Source of the DNA: Candidatus Rokuibacteriota bacterium
GTDB taxonomy: Bacteria > Methylomirabilota > Methylomirabilia > Rokubacteriales > CSP1-6
DNA: 64,000 nt
Assembly (NCBI GenBank): GCA_003220265.1
Contig: QHRW01000114.1
Location: 1-64,000, forward strand
Direction of reading: 5' to 3'
Both the position numbers and the translations under genes were made by a program. Of the stretch, positions 16,601 to 23,862 are shown one piece after another (position 1 is the stretch's first letter; each line of letters opens with the position of its first letter). Under the pieces are notes generated by a model. That model was not told where the DNA came from. It did not search any database and saw only the letters and a list, made by a program, of their open reading frames with translations.

Positions 16601-18139
16601 TTCGCGCCCGGTGAGACGGTGCAGACCGCTGGCGTGTACGTCTTCGACGATGCACTGGCGAACGGGTCGCGGACGGTACGGCTCACGCTGTCGGCTGTCC
16701 GGGGTGCCACCCTCGGCGCCCAGCGCACCGCAGTGGTGGCGATCCGCGACGACGAGGCGGGCGGCGTCATCCAGTTCGACGCCGGCGGCGTCTTCACGGT
16801 CTCCGAGGGGGCGCGCACCGCGCTGATCACGGTCACCCGCGCGGGCATGAAGCTCGGCGGCGGCGTGACGGTGCGCTACAGTGCGGTCGGGGAGACCGCG
16901 ACGGGCACCGACTTCACGCCGGCCTCCGGCACGTTGACCTTCGGGCCCGGGGTGACGTCGCGGACGTTCCCAGTCACGATCAAGGACAACAACGTCGTGC
17001 GCGCCGCGAGAACCATCCGGCTGACGCTGGGCGCGCCTACCGGCGGCGCCGTGCTCGGCGAGCCGAGCATCGGGCGCTTGACGATCGAGGATGACGACAC
17101 GGCCGGCACGTTCCAGTTCGCCGCCGACGTGTTCACCGTCAACGAGAACGCAGGCAGCGCGGCGATCACAGTGACCCGCACCGGTACCAGGCTGGCGGGC
17201 GGCATCACGGTCCGGTTCCAGACCAGCGCGGGCTCGGCGCAGCCGGGCCGGGACTACACCGAGGTGGCGCGAACGCTGACGTTCGCGGCGGGCCAGACGC
17301 GGCAGACCGTTGCCGTGCCCATCCGCAACAACCAGCTCGCCGACGTCGACCGCACGATCAACCTCCTGCTGCTCGACCCGAGCGCCGGCGGCAGCGTCGG
17401 CGTGCCCGGCACGGCGACGCTCACGATCGTCGACGACGACCAGCCCGTCGTGCGGTTCGCGACGCCCGCGGTGACGGTCGCTGAAGGCGGAACGGTGACG
17501 GTGACGCTGAGCCGTGCGAGAGGCCTGGGCAGCCCGGTCAGCGTCGATATCGGTGTCGCCGGAGGATCGGCGGTGCCGTGCCCGGCGGAGCCGTGCGATT
17601 TTTCGCTCGAGACCGCGCGCGTCACGTTCGGCGTCGGTCAGACGACGCGGACGGTGAAGGTCAGCACGACGGGCGACACGCGCGTGAATGGTCCTCGCAC
17701 GGCCCACCTCACGCTCGGCGCTCCCAGCGTCGGCACCGTCGGCGTCCCGGCGACGACGATCCTGACGATCCGGGACGACGACCAGGGGGGAACGATCCAG
17801 TTCAGCCCGGTGACGGTCGGGGTGGTGGAAGGGACGACGGCGACACTGACGGTGACCCGTACCGGGAGCAACCTTGCGGGCGACGTGAGCGTCGACTTCG
17901 CGGTCACCGGCGGGACGGCCCAGGCCGGCGTCGACTTCACGCTCGAGGCCGCTCGGCTCACGTTCGGGCCGGGTCAGCGGAGCGTGACGATCCCGATGCC
18001 AACGCTCACACGCGCCGCTCCACCAGCGACCCGAACCGCGCAGGTGACGCTGAGCAATCCCGGCGGCGGCGCCACGCTGAACGCCAATCCGGCGCTGCGG
18101 ACTGCCACCGTCACGATCAGGCCGGCGCCGGCCCGTTGA
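13655..18139 (+). CDS. Giant secreted SBBP-repeat / Calx-beta protein
   Basis: A 1494-residue exported protein with signal peptide VVGALVIAAAGATA. An N-terminal domain (about residues 30-220, ending in IDPVLVYSTYVGG) is typical of proteins that precede SBBP repeats. About eight SBBP beta-propeller units follow (GxAIAVDxxGxxYVxG...DFPxT...AFVxKL...YSTYLGG), to roughly residue 710. Then come a DUF11/CARDB-like domain, an InlB-like repeat (FAFGGWSGDC) and five Calx-beta domains starting near residues 925, 1038, 1149, 1263 and 1378. It is likely a calcium-binding surface or matrix adhesin. No membrane anchor or sorting tail is visible. ATG 13655 follows a GGAAGGAA site. Confidence 0.88.
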   Translation: MAVRFAFFVAVVGALVIAAAGATAAEPNLAAYGRLPLQFEPSSDEPAAPGEFVARGPGYSVRLTPAAATIRFRHSPQVVRMRLENANPPPHGVGLDRLPGTVSYLRGNDPSRWRHGVSTYARVRYADVYPGVDLVYYGDQRRLEHDFIVAPGVDPGVITIEFDGVDDLELDEAGELVLHVAGAPVRFGRPTLYQEIEGIKHDVAGHYVVKGPRRIGFHVGPRQAGFPLVIDPVLVYSTYVGGSGFGVWDVAWAIAVDGTGSAYITGETVSADFPVSDRAFDSTCGNNGRCDEIGIVPDAFVAKLNPSGAALVYATYLGGHHRDIGYAIAVDAGGHVYVAGTTESDDFPTTTGAFQPSCTRPGFSCQAAFVSKLSPDGTSLEYSTYLMGGMNGLFIAPTYARGIAVDRLGHAYVTGSTISPSFPTTAGAAQPAFGGVQDAFVIKLDPTGSAPVYSTYLGGGGVDFALGIAVDADGSAYVVGATYTWQQTQVNDFPITAGAFQPVCAANAYGWCDDGFVSKLNPEGSALVYSTYLGGATDFDRPLAVAVDAGGHAYVTGGTKSTDFPTVNALIAPPSGVDPFGSYGFITKLNAAGTDLVYSAYLDGVFAGRGIAVDARGNAYVVGETATLVPTHLRHAAGWNYDAFVLKVDPAGRFGYSVRLGGFGNDEGSGIALDPAGNVYVTGWATSYDFPLQGPMEMRGHRAFIAKLAESAASADLRVTMDAVFGRTPPNGLPFVTYTTVAANDGPDDAGNVTVQITTGYEAEIESLTPSQGTCRQTAWAADKIILCDLGSLPRGATAGVTAVARNEYATYQWAATVNSPTANDPDTSNNRVVSPLPRRVVTAARAGVGTGTVRSMPPGIDCGPTCSAVYDYGTLVTLRATPDPGFAFGGWSGDCRRTEIITECQVDFASAPVVTASFAGTSVPVIAFSAPTYSAGEDRNDAWATVTRAGDVSGFSEVTVTASDGSARAGKDYWPMSAKLTFAPGETVQTAGVYVFDDALANGSRTVRLTLSAVRGATLGAQRTAVVAIRDDEAGGVIQFDAGGVFTVSEGARTALITVTRAGMKLGGGVTVRYSAVGETATGTDFTPASGTLTFGPGVTSRTFPVTIKDNNVVRAARTIRLTLGAPTGGAVLGEPSIGRLTIEDDDTAGTFQFAADVFTVNENAGSAAITVTRTGTRLAGGITVRFQTSAGSAQPGRDYTEVARTLTFAAGQTRQTVAVPIRNNQLADVDRTINLLLLDPSAGGSVGVPGTATLTIVDDDQPVVRFATPAVTVAEGGTVTVTLSRARGLGSPVSVDIGVAGGSAVPCPAEPCDFSLETARVTFGVGQTTRTVKVSTTGDTRVNGPRTAHLTLGAPSVGTVGVPATTILTIRDDDQGGTIQFSPVTVGVVEGTTATLTVTRTGSNLAGDVSVDFAVTGGTAQAGVDFTLEAARLTFGPGQRSVTIPMPTLTRAAPPATRTAQVTLSNPGGGATLNANPALRTATVTIRPAPAR

Positions 18140-18151
18140 GCCGCGCGGGCC

Positions 18152-18856
18152 TCACATCCCCAGGTAGGCGCGCTTGAGCCGCTCGTCGGCCAGCAGCGCG
18201 GCGCCCTGGCCGTGCAGCACAAGATGGCCGGACTCCAGCACGGCCGCGCGCTGGGCGAGCGTGAGCGCCTGGCGGACGTTCTGCTCGACGAGCATGATCG
18301 TCATGCCGTCGGCGTTGATCGTGCGCACCGTGTCGAAGATGCGCTTGACCAGCACGGGCGCCAATCCCAGCGTCGGCTCGTCCAGCATCAGCACGCGGGG
18401 GCGGGCCATGAGCGCGCGGCCGATCGCGCACATCTGCTGCTCGCCGCCGGAGAGCGAGCCGGCGAGCTGCCCGCGCCGCTCCGCGAGCACGGGGAACAGC
18501 GTGTAGACGTACTTCAGCGTGGCGTCGCGCTCCGCCCGCGCACGCGGTGTGTGGGCGCCGAGCAGCAGGTTCTCGGTCACGCTCATGAACGGGAACAGGC
18601 GGCGGCCCTCCGGCACCTGCACGACGCCGAGATCTACCCGCGCGTGGGCCGGCACCGTGGTGAGGTCCTGGCCGTCGAGCACGACGCGGCCGCGCCGCGG
18701 CGTGACGAGGCCCGAGATCACGCGCAGCGTGGTGGACTTGCCGGCCGCGTTGGCGCCCACCAGCGCGAACACGCGGCCCTGCTCGACCTCCAGCGAGACG
18801 TCGTAGAGGGCCTGCAGATCGCCGTAGAAGGCGTCGATCCCCTCAAGCCTCAGCAA
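18152..18856 (-). CDS. livF: Branched-chain amino-acid ABC transporter ATP-binding protein LivF
   Basis: The 234-residue ATPase is the last gene of the liv operon. It shows Walker A GANAAGKST, the signature LSGGEQQM, Walker B VLMLDEPTLGL and the switch His replaced by the Gln of LVEQN, as usual in LivF. It couples ATP hydrolysis to import with LivG on the cytoplasmic face. The start is a TTG at 18856 inside the end of livG (14-bp overlap); no better in-frame start is seen. It faces the SBBP gene convergently with 12 bp between. Confidence 0.92.
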   Translation of the reverse strand: MLRLEGIDAFYGDLQALYDVSLEVEQGRVFALVGANAAGKSTTLRVISGLVTPRRGRVVLDGQDLTTVPAHARVDLGVVQVPEGRRLFPFMSVTENLLLGAHTPRARAERDATLKYVYTLFPVLAERRGQLAGSLSGGEQQMCAIGRALMARPRVLMLDEPTLGLAPVLVKRIFDTVRTINADGMTIMLVEQNVRQALTLAQRAAVLESGHLVLHGQGAALLADERLKRAYLGM

Positions 18857-19583
18857 GCACGAACTCCTCGCCGAGGTAGGCGTCGATCACGCGGCGGTCC
18901 GAGGCGATCTCGCGCGGCGTGCCCTCGGCGATCTTCTCGCCGTGGTGCAGCATCACGATCCGCTGGGCCAGCCGCATCATGGCGGCCATGATGTGCTCGA
19001 TGACGACCAGCGTGAGGCCGTCGGCGTGCAGCCGCCGCACGAGGTCGATCATCCCGCCCAGCTCGGTCGGGTTGAGGCCGGCCATCACCTCGTCCAGCAG
19101 CAGCAGCCGCGGCCGCGTGGCCAGCGCGCGCGCGACCTCCAGCCGCTTGCGCAAGCCCAGCGGCAGGGCTCGCGCGCGGGCGACGGCGTGGGGGCCGAGG
19201 CCGCACACCGCGATCACCCGCTCGGCCTCGGCGCGCGCCTCGCGCGTTGACGCCAGACGCGTGAGGGCGCCGATCATCACGTTGTCGAGCACGGAGAGGT
19301 TGCCGAACGGCTTCACGATCTGGAACGTGCGCGTGAGGCCGAGGCCGGCGATGGCGTGGGCGGGCCGCCCGGTGATGTCGTGGCCGTCGAAGACCACGCG
19401 GCCCTCGTCGGCGCGATAGTAGCCGGCGATCACGTTGAAGAGCGTGGTCTTGCCGGCGCCGTTGGGCCCGATGATGCCGAGCAGGTCGCCGGCCCGCACC
19501 TCCACGCTCACCTCGCGCACGGCGGTGAGGCCGCCGAAGCGCTTGGTGACGCGCTCGAGGCTCAGCAGGGCCGTCGCGCTCAC
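18843..19583 (-). CDS. livG: Branched-chain amino-acid ABC transporter ATP-binding protein LivG
   Basis: A 246-residue ATPase with Walker A GPNGAGKTT, signature region LPLGLRKRLEVARAL and Walker B LLLLDEVMAGL. The signature (C-loop) reads LPLGLRK rather than LSGGQQ, as is common in LivG. It starts at GTG 19583 overlapping the livM stop (GTGA), although the frame stays open upstream through livM. It pairs with LivF to power the LivHM permease. Confidence 0.92.
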   Translation of the reverse strand: MSATALLSLERVTKRFGGLTAVREVSVEVRAGDLLGIIGPNGAGKTTLFNVIAGYYRADEGRVVFDGHDITGRPAHAIAGLGLTRTFQIVKPFGNLSVLDNVMIGALTRLASTREARAEAERVIAVCGLGPHAVARARALPLGLRKRLEVARALATRPRLLLLDEVMAGLNPTELGGMIDLVRRLHADGLTLVVIEHIMAAMMRLAQRIVMLHHGEKIAEGTPREIASDRRVIDAYLGEEFVLAEA

Positions 19584-20557
19584 GCGTGGGCCCGGGCGCG
19601 GCGCGCGCGCAGGCGGCCGGCCACCCCGGCCAGCCCGTCGGGGACGAAGCGCACCACGAGGATCAGCACCACGCCGTACACGATCAGGTAGATGCCGGTG
19701 AAGCCCGACTTCACGCCGGAGAGCGTGGCGCGCAGGTAGGTCTCGAGCGAGGTGATGAGGATCGAGCCCAGGAACGGGCCGAGCGCCGTGCCCATGCCGC
19801 CGATGATCGTGTTGAGCGCGAACCGCACCGAGAGATCGACGGAGAAGACGTAGAAGGGATCCACGAAGCCCACGTACTGCGCCCACAGCGTGCCGCACAC
19901 GCTGGTGAGCGCGGCGCTCGCCGTCACCGCGATCACCTTGAGCCGGCGCGCGGGGATGCCGAGCGCCTGCGCGGCGTCCTCGTCCTCGCGCACGCCGGCC
20001 AGGCGATAGCCGAAGCGCGAGTGCTCGAGCCACACCTGGATGCCCCAGTAGAGCACGGCCACGGCGAGCGCCAGGTACACCCACGCCACGTGGCCGAGGC
20101 CGAGCGTGGCGAAGCCCGGCCGGAAGGGGACGGGGATGCCCTCGGAGCCGGAGGTGAACGCGCGCCAGCGGCTGGCCACGATGAGCAGCACCTGCGAGAA
20201 GGCGATCGTCGACAGCGCGAAGTACGGGCCCTTGAGCCGGTTGGACAGGTAGCCGATGGCGGCGCCGGCGGCCAGCGAGAGCGCGATGCCGACGAGCATG
20301 CCGAGCCACGGCGACTGCTGCCAGCGCGCGCCGAGCAGCGCGGCCGAGTAGGCCCCGATGCCGAAGAAGGAGGCGTGCCCGATCGAGACCTGGCCGGCAT
20401 AGCCGCCCGCCACGTTCCACGCCGCCGAGAGCGCGCCCCACAGCAAGATCAGCACGAGGCTGTCCAGGAAGTACGCGTCGCGCACGACGATGGGGACCAG
20501 CGCCGCCGCGCCGAAGACCACGAGCGCGCCCCAGTGGCGCGCGAGCGCGCGCGCCAT
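19580..20557 (-). CDS. livM: Branched-chain amino-acid ABC transporter permease LivM
   Basis: A 325-residue membrane protein with eight to ten hydrophobic helices and the family core AAWNVAGGYAGQVSIGHASFFGIGAY, matching the conserved LivM start of the transport fold. The cytoplasmic EAA-like segment RLAGVREDEDAAQALGI contacts the ATPases. ATG 20557 shares one base with the livH stop (TGATG). The Arg-rich C-terminus ends in GTGA with livG. Confidence 0.92.
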   Translation of the reverse strand: MARALARHWGALVVFGAAALVPIVVRDAYFLDSLVLILLWGALSAAWNVAGGYAGQVSIGHASFFGIGAYSAALLGARWQQSPWLGMLVGIALSLAAGAAIGYLSNRLKGPYFALSTIAFSQVLLIVASRWRAFTSGSEGIPVPFRPGFATLGLGHVAWVYLALAVAVLYWGIQVWLEHSRFGYRLAGVREDEDAAQALGIPARRLKVIAVTASAALTSVCGTLWAQYVGFVDPFYVFSVDLSVRFALNTIIGGMGTALGPFLGSILITSLETYLRATLSGVKSGFTGIYLIVYGVVLILVVRFVPDGLAGVAGRLRARRARAHA

Positions 20558-21471
20558 CACACGCCGAGGTTCTCGGCGCCGCGCTGCCCGAAGAGGCCGG
20601 CCGGGCGGAAGACGAGGACCCCGATGAAGAGCAGGAAGTAGAAGATCTCCTTCCAGGCGGTGCCGAACCAGTAGGAGCCGGCCACCTCCACCGCCGCCAC
20701 GATGAGGCTGCCGATGAGCGCGCCCACCATGTCGCCGAGGCCCCCGAGCACGACCACGACGTAGGAGAGGAGGACGAACTGCAGCCCCGCCGTCGGGTAC
20801 ACGGCGTAGAGCGGCGACACGAGGACGCCGGCCGCGCCGACGGCGGCGATGCCGAGCGCGAAGGTGATCCGGTAGACGCGGTCGGTGTCGATGCCCATCA
20901 GGATGGCGGCGTCGCGATCCTGGGCGGTCGCGCGCATGACGCGGCCGGTGTGCGTGAAGCGCATGAACGCGAACAGCAGCACCGTCAGCGTGAGGGCGAT
21001 GACGAAGGCCACCACCTGCGAGAGGTTGAAGGCGGTGCCGAGCATGCGGATCGGGCGGAGGGCGTGCCACGGCCGCACGGTGTGGAAGTCGCCCGACCAC
21101 AGTACCAGCGCCGTGTTCTGCAGCGCGGTGGACAGCCCCACCGTCGTGAAGATCTGCACGTTGTGCGAGGCGTGGATGACGCCCTTCATGACCAGCACGT
21201 AGGTGAGGACGCCGATGCCGAAGAAGAGGGGGATGGAGACGAAGAGCACGAACCATGGATCCATCGAGAGCAGCGTGAACGCCCAGAAGCCCAGGTACAT
21301 GCCGAGCATGAGGAACTCGCCGTGGGCGAAGTTCACGACGCGCATGATGCCGAAGATGAGGGTGAGCCCCACCGCGATGAGGGCATAGATGCCCCCGAGC
21401 AGGATGGTGGAGACTCCGAGCTGCGCGAAGACGTCTATTTGCGCGCGTCCCAGGCGCCGAGCGGGATCCAC
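20557..21471 (-). CDS. livH: Branched-chain amino-acid ABC transporter permease LivH
   Basis: A permease of about 304 residues containing the LivH signature ALIAVGLTLIFGIMRVVNFAHGEF near its N-terminus and VLGGLGDMVGALIGSLIV near its end. The start is uncertain. The frame is open well into livK, but the upstream part is out-of-frame livK sequence. GTG 21471, overlapping the end of livK by 37 bp, gives a normal LivH length; no canonical start lies between it and the first membrane helix. Confidence 0.9.
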   Translation of the reverse strand: MDPARRLGRAQIDVFAQLGVSTILLGGIYALIAVGLTLIFGIMRVVNFAHGEFLMLGMYLGFWAFTLLSMDPWFVLFVSIPLFFGIGVLTYVLVMKGVIHASHNVQIFTTVGLSTALQNTALVLWSGDFHTVRPWHALRPIRMLGTAFNLSQVVAFVIALTLTVLLFAFMRFTHTGRVMRATAQDRDAAILMGIDTDRVYRITFALGIAAVGAAGVLVSPLYAVYPTAGLQFVLLSYVVVVLGGLGDMVGALIGSLIVAAVEVAGSYWFGTAWKEIFYFLLFIGVLVFRPAGLFGQRGAENLGV

Positions 21472-22706
21472 TTCGCGCGGTTCGTCGTGAACTCCTCCGG
21501 CCACACGGTGACGAGCTGGCCGTTCTGCCACTGCAGCATGTAGTGCTGCACGCGGTCGTTGGAGTTCTGGCCGGTCTCCGAGAACTTCACGCCCCAGCCG
21601 TTGATCATGGTGCCCACCGGCAGGTCCATCGACATGACGGCCGAGCGGAACTTCTCGGGGTCGTCGCTCTGCGACTTGTCGAGCACGAGCTTGAGCAGCC
21701 ACAGGCCGCCGCCGGCGAGCTGGTGGGCGCCGAACGGATAGGAGCCCGTGCGCTTCTGCACGGCGTCGCGAAACTCCTTCTCGATCTTCTGCCCCTCGGG
21801 CTTGAGCGAGTCCAGCTTGAAGCCCGGCCCCGGCTCCAGCAGCGCGAACACGCCGTTGCCGTCGTTGCCCATGGCCTTGCCGAAGTCGCTGCCGCCATAG
21901 CCGGTGGCGCCGGCGTGCACGAGCGCCTTGAACTGGAAGTTCTGCTCACGCGCCTGCCGCCAGAACAGCGGGGCGTCGTTGGTGTAGGCGATGTGGTGGA
22001 CGACGTCGGGATTGAGCTGCTTGAGCTTCACGATGATCGGCGTCATGTCGTTGATCGTCTGGAAGTTGTAGTACTCGGGCGTCGGCGTCACCACCTGCAG
22101 CCCGAGCTCCTTGGCGCGCGCCAGCGCGGATTCGGTCACGCCCTGGCCGTACGAGGAGTCCTCCGAGACGAAGGCGATCTTGAGCTGGCTGGGCTTGAGG
22201 TTGAAGCGCGGGGCCAGGTGCTTGACGATGAACTCGATGTTGTACCAGCCGAACCCGGTGGCGTCGATCTCGGTACGGTAGACGTTCTTGAGGCCGCGCT
22301 TGTTGAAGCGCGGATCGACGCACGACGTCTCCCAGTAGATGACGTTGTGGCGCGCCGCCGCCTCGCTGGCGGCGCCGCACAGCCGCGACGAGAACGTGCC
22401 GGTCACGATCTTCACGCCTTCGCGCGTGATGAGCCGGTTGGCCTCGGTCGACGCGGAGGTGGGATCCGGCACGTCGGCCACGGCGAACACGAGCTTCTTG
22501 CCCATCACGCCGCCGCGCTCGTTGATCATGTCGCGGACGATCTCGAAGCCTTCCATGTGCCGCTTGCCCTCGCCGGCCAGCGGCCCGGTGAGCGGCTCCA
22601 GCACGCCGATCTTGTACTCGCCCGACTGGCCGAAGCTGACGGCGGCGAGCGCGGCGGAGAGCGTGAGCACGGCGGCGACGACGATGATCGGCAGGCGACG
22701 GCGCAT
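21435..22706 (-). CDS. livK: Branched-chain amino-acid ABC transporter substrate-binding protein
   Basis: A 423-residue periplasmic-binding-protein type 1 member. Signal peptide LPIIVVAAVLTLSAALAAVSFG is followed by YKIGVLEPLTGPLAGEGK, the classic start of the mature LivK fold. ATG 22706 lies 7 bp after GAGGAGG, a strong ribosome site. It is first gene of the liv operon, downstream of a good promoter. The family captures leucine, isoleucine or valine, but related proteins in soil bacteria bind aromatic acids or short amides, so the ligand is open. Confidence 0.9.
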   Translation of the reverse strand: MRRRLPIIVVAAVLTLSAALAAVSFGQSGEYKIGVLEPLTGPLAGEGKRHMEGFEIVRDMINERGGVMGKKLVFAVADVPDPTSASTEANRLITREGVKIVTGTFSSRLCGAASEAAARHNVIYWETSCVDPRFNKRGLKNVYRTEIDATGFGWYNIEFIVKHLAPRFNLKPSQLKIAFVSEDSSYGQGVTESALARAKELGLQVVTPTPEYYNFQTINDMTPIIVKLKQLNPDVVHHIAYTNDAPLFWRQAREQNFQFKALVHAGATGYGGSDFGKAMGNDGNGVFALLEPGPGFKLDSLKPEGQKIEKEFRDAVQKRTGSYPFGAHQLAGGGLWLLKLVLDKSQSDDPEKFRSAVMSMDLPVGTMINGWGVKFSETGQNSNDRVQHYMLQWQNGQLVTVWPEEFTTNRAKWIPLGAWDARK

Positions 22707-22754
22707 GTGAGGCCTCCTCACTCGTACGGCTTAACGCTGACGGCGAGCACCCGC

Positions 22755-22784
22755 CTTGTAACACCGGCTCGCCGAAGGTGTCAA
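22755..22784 (-). promoter_or_regulatory. Sigma-70-type promoter of the liv operon
   Basis: On the minus strand there is a perfect TTGACA (22779-22784), an 18-bp spacer and TACAAG (22755-22760), about 50 bases before livK. It is the best -35 box seen in the window. Confidence 0.6.
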
Positions 22785-22849
22785 GACAGCCATGGTTTAG
22801 ACTGCACCGTGTGAGCGACGACGGCCAGCGCATTCTCTCGCCCGCGACC

Positions 22850-23353
22850 ATGCGGTTCTGCCCGCTGTGCGCGACGACCCTGACACGCGCGCCGGTGGCG
22901 CCCGACCAGCGGGAGCAGTCGGTGTGCCCGGCGTGCAAGTTCGTCTTCTATCTCAACCCCAAGGTCGTGGCCGGCACCATTCCCGAGCAGAACGGCCGCG
23001 TGCTGCTCACGCGCCGCTCGATCCACCCCGGCCACGGGCTGTGGACGTTTCCGGGCGGTTTCGTGGACTTCGGCGAGAGCGTCACCGACGCCGCCGTGCG
23101 CGAGACGCTGGAGGAGACGGGCCTCACCGTGGAGGTCACCGGCCTGCTCAACGTCTACTCGTATCCCGGCTCGCCGGTGATCATCGTCTACCGCGCGCGC
23201 GTCACCGGCGGCACGCTGACGCCCTGCGCGGAGAACGACCGGGTGGAGTGGGTGCGGCTGGAGGACATCCCGTGGGAGACGCTGGCCTTTCCCTCCACGC
23301 GGGACGCCTTGCGCGAGTGGGTAGCCGCGCGCGGCGTGATGCCGCGCGGCTGA
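22850..23353 (+). CDS. NUDIX hydrolase with N-terminal zinc ribbon
   Basis: A 167-residue protein beginning with a zinc ribbon (CPLC then CPAC) and containing a full Nudix box, GX5EX7REXXEEXG, within GGFVDFGESVTDAAVRETLE and the residues after. Nudix enzymes cleave nucleoside diphosphates linked to another moiety; zinc-ribbon members resemble NudC-type NADH/NAD-RNA pyrophosphatases, but this one is short. ATG 22850 is chosen because the ribbon then starts at residue 4, as usual in this group. GTG 22811 is an in-frame alternative. Confidence 0.85.
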   Translation: MRFCPLCATTLTRAPVAPDQREQSVCPACKFVFYLNPKVVAGTIPEQNGRVLLTRRSIHPGHGLWTFPGGFVDFGESVTDAAVRETLEETGLTVEVTGLLNVYSYPGSPVIIVYRARVTGGTLTPCAENDRVEWVRLEDIPWETLAFPSTRDALREWVAARGVMPRG

Positions 23354-23357
23354 GGCG

Positions 23358-23765
23358 CTACGCGCGAGGGCCGCTCAGCTCGAGCTGCACGTTGTCGGGA
23401 TCCCGGAAGACGAGGATGCAGATCCCGAATGCCTCTCCGAGGTCCCGGATCTCGCTGTGCGCCACGCCGTGCGTGTCCAGCACACGCACCGCGTCGTCGA
23501 GCGCCCGGCGCGACGACACGGCAAAGCTCAGGTGGTCGAGGCCAATCCGGTTCTCGTCGAAGCGGTCGCCCTTGAGCGCGCGGTCCGGAAACGGGTGGGG
23601 CCCGATGCCGAGCCCGACGCTGCCGTTGCTCAGAAACGCACCCGGGTTGAGGTCCATCAGCTTCTTGAACCCCAGCACGCCGGTGTAGAACCGTACGGCC
23701 CGGTCGACGTCGCTGACCGTCAGGCGGAAATGATGGACGCCCTGGGCGGTGATCTGGTCGGCCAT
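23358..23765 (-). CDS. VOC / glyoxalase-family protein
   Basis: A 135-residue protein with the paired beta-alpha-beta-beta-beta modules of the vicinal oxygen chelate fold: VHHFRLTVSDVDRAVRFY at the N-terminal end and LDHLSFAVSS with VQLELSG at the C-terminal end supply the His and Glu metal ligands. It could be a glyoxalase, dioxygenase or resistance protein. The start ATG 23765 follows a GGAGGGAG site. It is convergent with the NUDIX gene (4 bp apart) and divergent from the cyclase gene. Confidence 0.8.
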   Translation of the reverse strand: MADQITAQGVHHFRLTVSDVDRAVRFYTGVLGFKKLMDLNPGAFLSNGSVGLGIGPHPFPDRALKGDRFDENRIGLDHLSFAVSSRRALDDAVRVLDTHGVAHSEIRDLGEAFGICILVFRDPDNVQLELSGPRA

Positions 23766-23862
23766 GGCTCGTCTCCCTCCGCGGTAGCCGACTCTGCGAG
23801 CTTCCCCCGTGGTTGTCAAGCGCGCCGTCAGGGTGCTAGCGTGCACGGACCGGAGGGGCGTG

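Noticed and set aside
14564..17707. 1047-codon minus-strand ORF
   Set aside because: Antisense to the SBBP/Calx-beta gene; Arg/Ala-rich and without domains.
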